Of a stretch of DNA of 64,000 nucleotides, positions 11,801-23,143 are shown one piece after another. The notes under the pieces are model-generated. The model did not search any database. It was given only the letters and a program-made list of their open reading frames with translations, and was not told the origin of the DNA. Each line of letters opens with the position of its first letter. The stretch's first letter is position 1. The stretch lies in the NCBI GenBank assembly GCA_034509755.1, contig CM067541.1, positions 8,668,001 to 8,732,000 on the forward strand, given 5' to 3'. A program made the translations under genes and the position numbers. This DNA comes from Anisodus tanguticus (taxonomy: Eukaryota; Streptophyta; Magnoliopsida; Solanales; Solanaceae).

Positions 11801-14800
11801 AGCGAGAAAGTGCATACTATTCTGTTTTTAGAACCCACATCATTCTGGCATCTTTAACTAAAGAACTGACTTTTTTACGTGATCGGCCATGTATCTACAG
11901 AACCTCTCTCAAATAAGCCACCAAATTTAAGTAGTCACACACCAACTTCATCCAGTGATTCAATCTTCAATCTCAAGAGTAAGGATGTAACTTCTTTCTT
12001 GCCTCTACACAGAAGAATCTCTGATTTCTCCCTACTACCTATCTCAAGCAAGATATGTGAAATCAACTACCTCCCTCCCCCTCCCCCTCCCCCCACCACA
12101 CACACACACACCAAACAACAACAAAAAAAAACAAAAAAAACAATAAGAATAAAATGAAAAGGGAAAAAGGGAAAGAAGAAAGTCCCTGCTAACCAAAGAG
12201 ATATAGGCAAACCGATCAAAAAACAAGACCAGAAAGCTCCATATTACCATTTTTTTATAAGTATATTACGAGCCCATTTGTTTATCTGATTGAAAATAGT
12301 TGATAAGTATTAAGTGCCGAAAAACACTTTTTGGTGTTAAAATATACTCCCTCTGTCCCAATTTATGTGGCACCATTTTCTTTTTGGCCTGTCACAAAAA
12401 GAATATCACCTTTCTATATTTAGAAACAATTTAAATTTATGAGATGACTTACCACCACATATTTATATAAGACTTGTTTTGGACCACACATTTCAAAATC
12501 TTCCTTTCTTATTTAAACTTTGTGCCAAGTCAAATGGTGCCGCATAAATTGAGACAGAGGGAGTATATTTAACCAGTTACATGTTTGGAGAGAAGTGCTG
12601 AAACTGATAATAAGCAGTTGATGTGTGGTAAAAAAGTGCCGACAATAAATTTTCCTGTTAAAATGACTAATATGTCCTTAAAGTTTATTTATAAAAATTA
12701 TAATTTAAACATATATGTACAATAGGAAGAACTAATGACGAAAATGGAATGGAGAGGAAGTTAGGAGTTCTGTTTTGGGAATAGTACTTTTAGAATTAAT
12801 AAGAATATTATTAGTGATAAAATAGTAAAAAATACTTGATAAAACTTGGATCAGGGTAGAGGGCTAGTAGGTAGTTGGCATGCCATGCCTCGTATTACTC
12901 GTGTAGTTTCTTGTCCTTCATTTCCTGATATCATATATTATCTGTTGTGCTACTTTACTTTACCTTACCTTACCTTACCTTTTTCAAACCGTATCTGACC
13001 TTCTTTGTCTTGTTTTCTCTTGAGCCGAGGGTCTTTCGGAAACAGTCTCTCTACCTCTAAGGTAGAGGTAAGATCTGCGTACACTCTACCCTCCCCAGAC
13101 CCCACCATGTGGGATTACACTGGGTATGTTGTTGTTGTGTTGTACTTGATAAAACTTATACTCTATCTGTCCCAATTTATATGACACACTTTCCTTTTTA
13201 GTTAGTCAAAAAAAGAATGACACATTTTCTTATTTGGCAACAAGTTTAACTTTAAATTATACATTTTATGCTTAACGAGATGATCTATAACCACACAAAT
13301 ATCTTTGACTTATTTTAGACCACAAGATTCAAAAATCTTCCATTATTTCTTAAACTTCGTGCCCAGTCAAACTACATCATATAAATTGAGACGGAGGGAG
13401 TAATTATTAATATTGGAAGTGACAAACATAAGCTGAAAACCATAAGTTGGAGGTGACTAACATATGGATTTTTGCTACATTTATCTTAAAAGCACTTTGG
13501 TTGTTTACCAAATGCGTAAATAAGTCAAAAAGTGCTTGTAAGCTTACCAAAACATCTTCTACTATATTAGAGAAGCAAAATCTGAATGAAATAGAAAATC
13601 TAGGACAAACTTAAAGGAGGCAAGGTAACTTCACTAGAAGTGACACAAGTAATCCACGGTCTCAAAGATAATTAACAGAAACATTACTTGCTTTCATGAG
13701 AAACTTGTTGCAGTATAGTTAAGGACTAATCTTTTAATGACATTATTTCAACATAATACACATCATGATTGTCGGCCTAATAGCATTTGTATCAGTATAA
13801 GCTTTTATTACTCTTCTCAGGTGGTTTCTTAATCGGGTCTGCCCAACCAAGCTTGTCATTGGTATTTTTTAGCCCTTCCCCTTGCTCCCTACCCCCTAGA
13901 TGATCATGGTGTCATACTTGGTTGATTTACTGGAACTTATGTTTTTCTCCTATTTTTAGAGGGAGAGGCATGGAGCTAGTCTCCTGTTCACCTTAATTAG
14001 TAGTCTTACCTAGTATTCGCATAGTATCTTATCCAGTAATTTTACTACTACCTGTTACTTCGTTTGCTTTATTTATCTTGCTATTTTGTTGTCATCACTT
14101 TCCTTTCTGTCCTGCTTTGACTACACTTCTTTTGAGCCGAGGGTCTATCGGAACCAGCCTCTCTACCCCCACAAAGGTTAGGGGTTAGGTCTGCTTATAT
14201 CCTACCCTCCCCAAACCCCGCTTGTGGGATTACACTGGGCATGTTGTTGTTGCTGTTGTGTTGTTTTTCTTCTTCTTCACACATAACAAATATACCCAAA
14301 CTTCCCAACATGATTCCTCTGCATGACTTCTGATACCATAACTCAAACCACAGGTAGACCATTATTCAACACTCATAACCACAGCAGCCTCTAAGCCACC
14401 TACAGGCTGATTCCTCTGCACATGATTCCTGTAACAAATATACCCAAACTTCACAACATGATTCTCTGCACATGCCTTTTGGCCACTTGAAAGTAAAATA
14501 CTTAAGACCCTATCTTTCACTGCAACACCATTGAAAAATAACTAGACTAATGCAAAACTCTTGTCCATGTGCCGTTCTCTCTACCCGCCTTCATATGTCA
14601 ATCTTATTGCTATTAACTTACTCCCTCCGTTTTAAAAAGATTGTTTGGTTTTGACTTGGCACAAAGTTTAAGAAAATAGAGAAGACTTTTCAAACTTATG
14701 GTCTTAAATTAAAGATGTGTTGAAGGTACAAAAATGACCTTTAATCTTGTGGTCTTAAACATGCCATGTGGAAAGTTGGAATGAAAGAGTTGCCAAAAAA

Positions 14801-16676
14801 GGGAAGAGACATTCTTTTTGAAACGGACTAACAAGGAAAGTAAGACAATCTTTTTGAAACAGAGGGAGCAATATACTTGGATCCCTGCCCAGAATGTACA
14901 TATCTGAAACTCCGTATCTATACATCTGAAAAGAAAAGGCAAACTTCTTGGGAAAAAAATGATTTTCTTAAGTTCTTTTTCTATAAAAGAGGAGATATCC
15001 TTACGTTATGTTATTATCAAGTGTAAATTCGAGCAGCATGAACCTTTTTGAAGGAATTTCTCCCACATAGCTTTTAAGAATATAACTACAACTATGCCTC
15101 AATCCCAAAATAGTTAGGGTCAGCTATATGTATCCTCAAGATGCATTCACTTAATCTGGACCTATTTAGTTCCAATACTCAACACTTTATCTTTTAAGAC
15201 ATATTAGGAATTATCTAGAGGTTCTCTACCTTTTCTAATGATAGTAACTTTTAAGTGCAGATTATAAAAAATGTCAACATTCTAGAGAGAGAAGTAGCTA
15301 AGAATTCTAGTGTATTCGTCAAGAAGAGCATTTGAAATAGGAGCAGAGTCTATCACGTGCAACCTACTTTCTTCGCTCCCCTCCTCTTATCCTCTTTCAT
15401 AAGGCAAGGCCTTTAGACTAGCCCTCTTCTAGAAAGAGATTCTATAACACCGGAGTCGTTCAAAGAGCCCTACCCGAGGTAAGGAAGTAAAGCACCAAAT
15501 AGCCTTTTTACCTACTATGCCAACCTTGGTGGGCAAGGTGAGCACAAGCTGGCCAACACTACTATAAATCAATTAAAAAAAGATGATGATGAAATTTGGG
15601 AATCTGTTCATCTGTATCCTCTTCTTCTTTTTCAATAAGATTGTGCCTTGTGCTGATTTATTTTCTTTCTTTTTCTTTTTCCTTTTTTTGATAAGTGTGC
15701 CTTGTACTGATTTCTCTCATTATGTTATCTGGAGACTAGCTTCACAAAAGTCTATGCATACGTTAGCGACCTAGAATAAATAGTACAATTTCACTTAAAT
15801 TTGAAACCGCATCTGCCTTTTCTCTTCTTCCTCTGTTTTTGGACGAGTACACTCGAGAAAATTCAATCAACACATATAACTGGACTCTTTGGTTTCAAAT
15901 ATAATTGCATCATTTAGCTTTCTCTATCTGCTAAAATCAGTGTTCCATCAATCAATCAATCAACCAATCAACCAACTACCATCAATTCCAAACTAGTTTC
16001 GGGCTTTCGCTAAAACATCTATATCCATTCTGCTCTAAGTCTAAGATAAGTCTGGCTGTCAAAATGTCAAAATAACATCTAAAACAAGTATTGAGAAAGT
16101 AACTCCATACCATTCCCTACACCATTCAAAACTGAACCCAATTTATCTTAACTAGCTGTAATAAAACATTACTATTAGGATTAAAACACTAACAAATACA
16201 ACTAACCCTCATTTCCAAACTAAGTTGGAGTGAACTATATAAAAGGGCAGCCCGGTGCACAAAGCATCCCGCATTAGAAGAGTCCGGAGGGTTCAGGGAA
16301 GGGATGCACCCGAGGGTTGTGATGTAGACAGCCTAACCTAATGCAAGCAACCCATGACCTATAGGTCACACGGAAACAACTTTAAGTTGGAGTGGACTAT
16401 ATGAATCGTCAAAATCCATTCCGATTTTTGACCCATTTCTTTCCAATCTTGGTTTAAAAAGATAGCTCTGTTTTTATCACAACAATCAAATTGAGCAATA
16501 TCAACACTTTGAGTTCATTAGTTTCCAATTTTTTGGGGGAGTTATTCAATACTGCTATCGGACAAATAATTACAGATAAAATGAGGAAAATTACGGATCT
16601 TTATAAAGATTATTACCTGAAAAAGGCTACCATCTGAAGCCCAAGTAACCCTTTTTGATTTCACCTGTCGTCGCAT
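7731..16676 (-). CDS. CCCH zinc-finger protein, Arabidopsis C3H6-like (4 exons)
   Basis: Coding exons by splice sites: 16676-16617, 11539-11327, 9137-8995 and 8889-7731. Together they are 1575 bases, encoding 524 residues plus stop. The first exon gives MRRQVKSKRVTWASDG. The second holds FLSEDSPSQVG and DDNLPPGFEGAQP, and the third KWQVVAGEES and RVLEAIYP. These short blocks and their order match the plant C3H6-type family as I know it. Residues roughly 370-460 are Q/N-rich with three 21-residue repeats. One CCCH finger of the C-X8-C-X5-C-X3-H type uses Cys476, Cys485, Cys491 and His495, followed by a basic KRMKM stretch that could serve nuclear import. Fingers of this class commonly bind RNA, so an RNA-binding or nuclear regulatory role is inferred; the molecular role of this subfamily is not well established. 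All splice junctions keep frame. Without splicing of the 105-base third intron the frame also stays open, adding a hydrophobic insert. Confidence 0.9.
7930..8118 (-). repeat. Coding 63-bp minisatellite, three units
   Basis: Units start at 7930, 7993 and 8056 (plus coordinates, each beginning GATTCTTGAAC). The first two are nearly identical and the third is degenerate. The period of 63 is a multiple of three, so unit changes keep the CCCH frame. On the minus strand each unit encodes a Q/N-rich 21-mer containing NNQQLGSVQESQN. Confidence 0.95.
8995..9137 (-). CDS. CCCH gene exon 3
   Basis: Acceptor AG at 9139-9138 gives FVLDIKWQVVAGEES directly after exon 2. The donor at 8994-8993 reads TT/GTGGGG. 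The length of 143 leaves phase 2. Confidence 0.82.
9983..10045 (+). repeat. Dispersed plant repeat tail, fragment
   Basis: ACTACGCCCCAATACCAAGC and the words after it (GTTCGAGTCAG, CAGTATGAATCCT) are a degraded form of a motif common in plant genomes, also seen at 15091-15235. Confidence 0.45.
10261..10473. mobile_element. Stowaway-like MITE (intron 2)
   Basis: The left end CTCCCTCAATCGCAATTTGT pairs with the right end, whose inverse reads CCCTCCATCCCAATTTGTTG. TA precedes the left end. About 213 bases, non-coding. Confidence 0.7.
11327..11539 (-). CDS. CCCH gene exon 2 (71 codons)
   Basis: Acceptor AG at 11541-11540 and donor GT at 11326-11325 (context CT/GTAAGT). The exon is phase 0 at both ends. 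It carries the conserved LFLSEDSPSQVG and LPPGFEG blocks. Confidence 0.88.
12347..12563. mobile_element. Stowaway MITE (intron 1)
   Basis: The left end CTCCCTCTGTCCCAATTTAT and the inverse right end (ATAAATTGAGACAGAGGGAG) are flanked by TA on both sides. The arms extend further (TGTGGCACC against GGTGCCGCA). Size 217 bases. Confidence 0.92.
12850..13143 (+). mobile_element. RTE/TS-SINE 3' fragment (intron 1)
   Basis: The tail from about 13020 contains GAGCCGAGGGTCTTTCGG, a hairpin CTACCTCTAAGGTAGAGG, TCTGCGTACACTCTACCCTC, GTGGGATTACACTGGG and a TTGTTGTTG end. Upstream sequence back to about 12850 is probably the 3' UTR of a truncated RTE copy; that boundary is approximate. Confidence 0.85.
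13161..13400. mobile_element. Stowaway MITE (intron 1)
   Basis: The left end CTCTATCTGTCCCAATTTAT and the inverse right end (ATAAATTGAGACGGAGGGAG) are flanked by TA. Its interior matches the element at 5835-6067. Confidence 0.9.
13965..14266 (+). mobile_element. RTE/TS-SINE 3' fragment (intron 1)
   Basis: The tail starts with GAGCCGAGGGTCTATCGG near 14135 and ends in TGTTGTTGTTGCTGTTG near 14257. It has the same word order as the other copies. The left limit is estimated from similarity of base composition to the 13-kb copy. Confidence 0.82.
14621..14868. mobile_element. Stowaway MITE with a doubled right arm (intron 1)
   Basis: The left end CTCCCTCCGTTTTAAAAAGA pairs with the inverse of the right end (CTCCCTCTGTTTCAAAAAGA). 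A second partial copy of the right terminus, TTCTTTTTGAAACGGAC, lies just inside at about 14813-14828. TA precedes the left end. Confidence 0.85.
15085..15235 (+). repeat. Dispersed plant repeat tail
   Basis: Contains ATGCCTCAATCCCAAAATAG, TAGGGTCAGCTATATGTATC and further words. This is the conserved CCTCAATCCCAAACTAGTTG-type tail known from many plant retroposons. Family assignment is from memory of its general appearance, so it is tentative. Confidence 0.45.
15355..15535. other. GC-richer block of possible organellar origin
   Basis: A compositionally distinct, CT-rich stretch (words such as CTTCGCTCCCCTCCTC, AGGCAAGGCCTTTAGAC, GAGCCCTACCCGAGGTAAGG) sits inside AT-rich intron DNA. It has the look of plant mitochondrial non-coding DNA but has no gene I recognise. 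It may equally be an unclassified repeat. Confidence 0.25.
16236..16386 (-). mobile_element. SINE of the Au type
   Basis: Words GGGCAGCCCGGTGCACAAAG, GTCCGGAGGGTTCAGGGAAG, GATGTAGACAGCCTAACC and CCATGACCTATAGGTCACAC occur in the order known for Au SINEs, read here as the inverse strand. The B-box region near 16360 is degraded. Confidence 0.6.
16617..16676 (-). CDS. CCCH gene exon 1 (20 codons)
   Basis: The ATG at 16676-16674 starts 20 codons ending in a Gln codon at a GT donor (16616-16615, context CAG/GTAATA). The start is supported by the conserved family N-terminus (KSKRVTWASD) rather than by any upstream stop. Confidence 0.85.
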
Positions 16677-16960
16677 ATTTACAAAATGCAATAAATTTCG
16701 ATTTCAATTCAAATTCTCAGATATAAGTCTTAAATCCGATTGGTTGAACAGTGATTTTATTGTCAAATTCGCCGACTAATCAATTGGCATCCAAAAACCC
16801 TAATAAAATGTGCTAAATTTTGATCCGATTGCGACCCGATTACTTATCGTGCATATATAAATACAGAGAGAAATAGAGGAACAGAGATCAAAGGTAACCC
16901 TAAATAGAGAACCCTAATTCCTCTTTATCTTTTTTTTTCTGCGCCCCCTTTTTATTATTT
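16677..16960 (-). promoter_or_regulatory. 5' UTR and proximal promoter region of the CCCH gene
   Basis: The region upstream of the start codon carries a telo-box (AAACCCTAA on the plus strand, 16795-16803) and two further ACCCTAA words near 16896-16918, on a CT-rich minus strand. Telo-boxes are frequent near the start of plant housekeeping and translation-related genes. No minus-strand TATA box could be fixed. Confidence 0.45.
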
Positions 16961-17087
16961 TTCCCCCTAAACATGCACTGTTCACTCACTGTTTTATCAC
17001 TGGAAAAAAAGCCCTGGTGGTCAGCGTGTATTTGTTTTTTCTCTCTTTTTTTCTTAAAAACTCACACGTATGCATTTGTCCCGTAAT

Positions 17088-17500
17088 TACATTTTGTTAC
17101 GTATTATTTCATAATGTATCGTATTATATTATATTATTTAAATAAATATAACATTTGAATAGATTGTATTATTTTTTATCGTTACATAATGTTAGACATC
17201 AACAATTTGAAGGATAACGAACAAGAAAAGTACGATACAATGTAGAGCTATCATAAAAATGTATGATAAATAATAAAATATGATTATTAGATAATAAGTA
17301 AAGACAAAATAAGAAAAAATAAATAAGGTAATAACGCGATAACAACGAATCGATCGTTACATAAAATGAGACTCTTCGTCGTTACGTAACAATATTTAAC
17401 GATACAATACAATAAAATTAAATTAACAATCAAAATAAATATTGTATTTAAACTAACAACAACATACAATTCATAGGTAACAACCATCCAAACAAAATGT
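17088..17500. repeat. Possible MITE
   Basis: Very AT-rich segment that starts near CATTTTGTTACGTATTATTT and ends AACAACCATCCAAACAAAATG. The outermost words are inversely related (CATTTTGTT) and TCGTTACATAA-type words recur inside in both orientations. Termini and duplication could not be fixed. Confidence 0.35.
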
Positions 17501-17504
17501 TAGT

Positions 17505-18240
17505 ATTACTCCACTATCCTAATTTATGTAACACTATTTAAGTGCTTATGATATCCTAACAGTTGACATGCTCAATGATCTCTTAACTTATTTATGTTAG
17601 ACTCTTTAACCATTGTTGTAGCTCATCAAATGTATTCCACGCTCCCTTATTTGTATCTAGCTACTGTCTACGGTCCACAGATGTCACTGTTCACGCATTA
17701 CATGTGAATTGATGGATTTTCTCATAATTGGTGTTGTTGTGCATGCAACCCTTTTATTGTAAGAAATTATGATTTGTATGCTCGGGGTAAAAGTTTTGTA
17801 TAAATATATCGCCATGCTATTAAGTATTTTTATTTAAGTTCTTTTTTTAACTACTCGGGACACAATCGTGATGCATATCCCATCTCCACTATGCTTGTAT
17901 GATTTCATAGTTTTGATTTGCATATTCATAATGATACCATGAATGTTTTAGGGCGACCTCAAGATATGTTTTTAAATATCGTCATATAATTACAACTTAT
18001 TTTTGATAAATGGATATAAAATACTCATGCTTTAACATCGGGTGCAACTGTTCCTGATACAACAACAAGCACTAATTTAATACATCACATTCATGCATTT
18101 GTTAAAATTTTATATTATTATAAATCATCTTCTTAAGGATAAACTGATATATATGAAACACAAATACTCCCTCTGTTTCATTTAGTAAGACAATATTTGG
18201 TGTGCACGAAATTTTAACAATATACCAAAATTACTAGTTT
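17505..18240. other. Intergenic DNA, no gene seen
   Basis: AT-rich. One unpaired Stowaway-type terminus, CTCCCTCTGTTTCATTTAGT, lies at about 18167. No matching inverse end was found before copia element 1. Confidence 0.5.
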
Positions 18241-18435
18241 CGAAATTCGTGATTTTAGATATACTAATGCTATGGAGGGCAATAGATAATATTTGCATGA
18301 TTATAGATATATATAGATATACTAGGGCCGCTTGGCAGTGGAGGGCAATAGATAATTCCTGAGACTCGAAATTCGTGATTTTAGACAATATTTGCATGAT
18401 TATATATATATAGATAAACTAGGGCCGCTTGGCAG
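18241..18435 (+). repeat. Shuffled short tandem duplication
   Basis: Three blocks each occur twice: CGAAATTCGTGATTTTAGA (18241 and 18367); ATATTTGCATGATTATA followed by TAGGGCCGCTTGGCAG (18289-18338 and 18388-18435); and TGGAGGGCAATAGATAAT (18273 and 18339). The blocks are in the same orientation but differently spaced. Confidence 0.9.
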
Positions 18436-18833
18436 CTCAGGAACAAAAAGATCCACAATACTTGATTCATTTAAAGCTCACTCTAATTAGACCCATTACC
18501 GACCCGACCCCCCTAAATAACCCCTTATTTTTACCATCTCTATCCTTGATGAAGTCGCACTCTAATAAGATTTATTTACGTAGTAGACGCTTGAAAAATG
18601 CATAAAATAAAATTGAGTACAAAATATCTGATAGGAATGTTTTATTATATTTTTAGATATTTAATCAAAATAAATTATAATTTAAGTATTTTAATAAAAT
18701 TAATTAATAAATTTAAGAAGTTATTAATGCATCTAGCCTAACATATTTTAGGACTGCTATAGTGCACCAGTCCACGCCAAGAGGGCAACGAATACAGCCT
18801 AGTTACAATTAACTTGGCCAGACAATTTGTGGA
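18436..18833. other. AT-rich intergenic DNA left of copia element 1
   Basis: No motif recognised. The last five bases, TAATC (18834-18838), are the left copy of the target duplication of copia element 1. Confidence 0.5.
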
Positions 18834-18838
18834 TAATC

Positions 18839-19292
18839 TGTTGGAAATAATTCAAAGGATGGAGCAATTTTAATGAATTTGTAGATGTAGCTTAATTTCA
18901 AATTTTAATAAATTCGTAAATGTAGCTTGATTTCTGTCCCTCTATTGATTTCTCTCATTTATTTCCTCTTCGGTTATGATTTGTTTTCTGCTTTAAAAGG
19001 ATCATTTGGGGTTGCTTTTGAAAAAGATACAAAACATTCTTCTTCTCTTATCTTCTGGGAATTCTTGGTTCTTAGCATAGTTATGGGTTCCTAATTTCCC
19101 TTATTTGAGTGCACATTAGGGGAAATCGTTGTGTAAAATCTTTGGGGGCAACGCCAAATCCGATTGCACCTAGTCGGGGCGAATTTTGCTTCTAAGATAG
19201 TGTTCCTTAACAAGTCACAGCTTTACATATATATCAAATATTCTGCCCTCTTACCTAACCAGTTTCTAATTTTGCAGTACTCAGTTCTTACA
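18839..19292 (+). repeat. 5' LTR of copia element 1
   Basis: Starts TGTTGGAAATAATTC and ends CAGTTCTTACA. A canonical initiator-Met primer site (TGGTATCAGAGC) is not visible just after it. Confidence 0.95.
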
Positions 19293-19329
19293 ATTTAGAA
19301 GAAAAATTCATCAACTGCAATTTCAGATC

Positions 19330-22300
19330 ATGGATTCGTCTTTATATGAATCCCTTCCTGATCTATCTAAACTCGAAGCACTCGATGGTACGAATTACAA
19401 GCGGTAGGCTCAGAAGCTTTTGATCTTCTTCGAGCAACTCGAGGTTGATTACTTCCTCACAACTGATTGTCATCAACGTCCTGCTACGGTTGCCGCTGCT
19501 GCTGCTGCAATTACTCCAACATCGATGAACAGATTGCAAAATATGAAAACACAACAAATTCGTTAGAGGTCATCTTTTCAGTCATATGACTAATGCTCTC
19601 TTTGATCTCTTCATCAATAATAAATCTGCTAAATCTGTTTGGGAGACTTTGGAGAAAAAATATAGGACTGACGATGCCGGTAAAAAGAAATATGCTACTG
19701 GAAAATGGTTACAGTTTAAATTGTTGATGATAAGCCAATCATGGATCAAGTTCATAAGTACGTGAATCTGGTTTCTAATATTCTGGCCGAGGGTATGAAG
19801 ATGTGCGAGGTGTTGCAAGCCAATGTTCTGATCGAGAAGCTTCCTGATTCGTGGTCTAATTGCCACAACCATCTCAAACACAAGAAGAAGGATATGTCGC
19901 TGGAAGAATTGGTCATCCACATGAAGATTGAAGAAGCCAACAGATTGAAAGATAAGGATTCTTCTCCCTATGAACTATCTGATAAAGCTAACATTGTGGA
20001 ATCTGTTGTTCCAAAAAATAACAGGTTTAAGAAATAATAGGTTTAAGAAAAACAACAAGTTTGAGAAGGGCAATGGTGGCTGCTATGTTTGTGGAAAGAC
20101 GGATCACAAAGCATGTCAATGTTACAACCGCAAAGATGTTCCTAACAATGACCAAAAACCGGATCAAAACAAGAGTCAATCCCACATTGCAGAAGAATAA
20201 AGCGACATCATTGCTGCGGTAGTTTCTGAAATCAATATGGTTGACAACAAAACTGAATGGATCGTCGACACTAGAGCGACCAACCATTTTTGCTCTGATA
20301 ATGAACTATTTACTTAGTTCTCAAAAGCTGCAGAATGAGGCAAGTCTTCATGGGAAACTCTAGCAGCTCCGAGGTGTTCCGATGCTCTTCTGAATAAAGC
20401 TGACGTGAAACTTGTTTTTGAGGGTGATAAGTTAGTTTTGTCCCGTAATGGAGAATTTGTGGGGAAGGGATACTTTTGTCTGGAGGGTTATTTATTTTAG
20501 AGAATGAATATGTTGATGAGTTTAATAATAAAACTTCTACTTCTGATTATTTGCTTGAATCTGTTGATATTTGGAATGATAGATTGGGACATGTAAATTA
20601 TGGCTCTATAAAATGTTTGCAAAATATGTCCTTAATTCCTAATCTAGTTGGAAATGGTCAAAATAAATGTGAAATTTGTGTTGAAGCTAAGCATTCCAGA
20701 AAACCTTTCAAGACTGTCACTAATAGACAAACGGGGTTGCTTGAATTGGTACATATGAATTTAGCTGACTTTAAAAATACCAAAATCAAAGGCGGCAGGC
20801 GGTATTACATTACATTATCATTCTAGATATACCAAAGTGTATCTTTTGAGAATAAAAAATTAGGCTGAAAAAATGTTTTTAATTTATAAGGCATAAGTAG
20901 GAAACCAATTGGACCGTAAGATTAAGAGACTTAGGTCCGATAGAGGCGGTGAGTATGGAACAACCTTTTTAAAGTAACTTTGTGAGCAAAATGGTATTAT
21001 TCATGAATTCTCCACCCCATATATTCCCCAACATAATGGCATTGCTGAAAGGAAAAATAGAACCCTTAAAGAGATAATGAATGCAATGTTGATTAGTTCT
21101 GGGTTGCCCGATAATATGTGGGGAGAGGCCGTACTTTCTGCTAATTATGTGTTAAACAAAGTGCCCCATAAGAAACTAGACAAAACCCCTTATGAGTTGT
21201 GGAAAGGGCATGAACCTAATATGAAATACTTGAAAGTGTGGAGGTGTTTAGCTAAAGTGGGTTTATCTTTGTATTTATTGGTTATGCTGGAAATAGTGCA
21301 GCTTATATGTTCATGTTCTTGAATGATAGATCTGTGTGTGAATCTAGAGATACTGATTTTTTGAGCATATTTTCCCTTTAAAGAAAAATGATGTTTCTCA
21401 TGATGTGTCCATTTCTGTTTCTTCTTCTTCTTCTTGTATGCATTTACCTTCTCCTATTGTTCAAATTGATGCTATAGAACCTAGGAGAAGTAAGAGACGT
21501 AGAACTGGAAACTAGCTTTGGTCTTGATTTTTGACTACTTTTCTAACTGAACTCAATGATGAGGATGAACTAGATGAACTAGTTGTATGTTTTCACGTGT
21601 TTGATGATGAGCCTAAAACTTTTGAAGAGGCTATGAGTTCAATTGATGCTAGTTTTTGAAAGGAATATGTTAATAGCGAAATAGAGACTATTATGTCAAA
21701 TCATACATGGGAACTTGTTGACTTGCCTAAAGGAAGCAAAGCAATTGGTTGTAAAAATGGATCTTTAAAAGAAAAACTAAAATTGATGGTTCAGTTGAGA
21801 GGTACAAGGCAAGACTAGTAATTAAAGGATTCACACAAAAATTTGGTGTTGATTTCTTTTACACTTACTCACCAGTAACTAAAATCGTCACAATATGTGC
21901 TTTACTTGCATTAGCTTCAAGTTATAAGTTGATTGTACATCAAATGGATGTAAAAACTACTTTTTTAAATGACAACTTAGAGAAGGAAAATTATATAGTA
22001 CAACCTCCTGGTTTTGTGGTTCCCGGACTGGAACAACAAGTGTGTAAGTTAAAGAAATCTTTGTATGGATTAAAACAAGCTTCCAAAACAGTAGTACGAA
22101 AAGTTTCATAAAACTATTCTTAATTTTGGATTTATTGTGAACTGCGCTGATGCTTGTGTGTATTAAAAATGTTTGGCTCTGATTGTGTTATTGTATGCTT
22201 ATATGCAGATGATATGTTGATTTTTGGTACACATATTTATGCTATTAATGAAACTAAAATGTTTTTGTCCTCTTAGTTTGAAATGAAAGACTTAGATGAA

Positions 22301-23143
22301 ATATATGTGATTTTGGGTGTTAAGGTCACCAAAACTAGTAATGGTTTATCCTTGTCTCAAGCTCATTAGGTAGAGAAATTGTTAAAGAAATTTAACAATT
22401 TTGATGTTGTGCCTGTTAAGACTCCTTATGATTCTAGCATTCATTTGAAAAAGAATAAAGGCAATAGTGTGTCTCAATCTGAGTATGCTACAATAATTGA
22501 GAGTTTGATGTTTCTAATGAACTACACTCGACCTGACATAGCCTATGCAGTTAGTAGACTTAGTCGTTATACCTATAACCCTAGTAGAGAACATTGGAAT
22601 TCTCTTAAGCGTCTGTTGAAGTACCTTAGAGGTACTATGGATTGGAGTTTGCATTATGTAGGATTTCATGCAGTGTTAGAATGTTATTGTGATGCAAATT
22701 GGGTATCTGACAATGACGAGGTCAGTTCGACTAATGGATATGTATTCACTTTATGTGGAGCAACGATCTCTTGGAAGTATTCAAAATAAACTTGTATTGC
22801 CCGATCCACTATGGAGTCCGAGTTTATTGCTTTGGACTTGGATGGGCAAGATGCGAAGTGATTGAGAAACTTATTGGCAGACATTCCATTGTGGGGGCGA
22901 CCTGCCATATCTCTACATTGTGACTCACAAACTGCTATTTGTGTTGCAAGAACAGTGCATATAATGGCAAAAAGAGACATACATGTTAGGCATGAATCTA
23001 TGAGAACTTTGATAGTGAGTAGAGTGATCACTATGGAGTATGTGAGATCTGAGAGGAATATAACAGATCTATTAACTAAAGGACTAAACATGAGACTGGT
23101 TCTAGATACGTCGAGGGGAATGAGGCTTAAGCCTGTTTGTTGA
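19330..23143 (+). pseudogene. Broken copia gag-pol of element 1
   Basis: The gag start is ATG 19330 (MDSSLYESLPDLSKLEAL), with a stop after about 25 codons. A CCHC knuckle C-X2-C-X4-H-X4-C lies at about 20080-20120. The protease motif DSGAT is changed to DTRAT at about 20266. GAG-pre-integrase is read from IWNDRLGHVNYG (about 20570), followed by the CEICVEAKHSRKPF integrase zinc region. Reverse transcriptase has MDVKTTFLN (21947) and the intact catalytic YADD (about 22203-22214). RNase H spans about 22640-23090. A complete copia polyprotein is usually about 1300-1450 residues in one frame; here it is split into at least eight frames. Confidence 0.93.

Larger units (their letters stand above)
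11540..16616 (-). other. Intron 1 of the CCCH gene (5.1 kb)
   Basis: The 5077-base intron separates a 20-codon first exon from exon 2. It has accumulated three Stowaway MITEs, two RTE/SINE tails in the sense opposite to the gene, a dispersed repeat tail, an Au-like SINE and an unusual GC-richer block at 15355-15535. A CT-rich run plus CA repeat lies at about 12068-12110. Confidence 0.8.

Noticed and set aside
16853..16870. Plus-strand TATATAAATACAG as a divergent promoter
   Set aside because: No plus-strand gene follows before the copia element at 18.8 kb, and the site lies within the presumed 5' UTR of the minus-strand CCCH gene.
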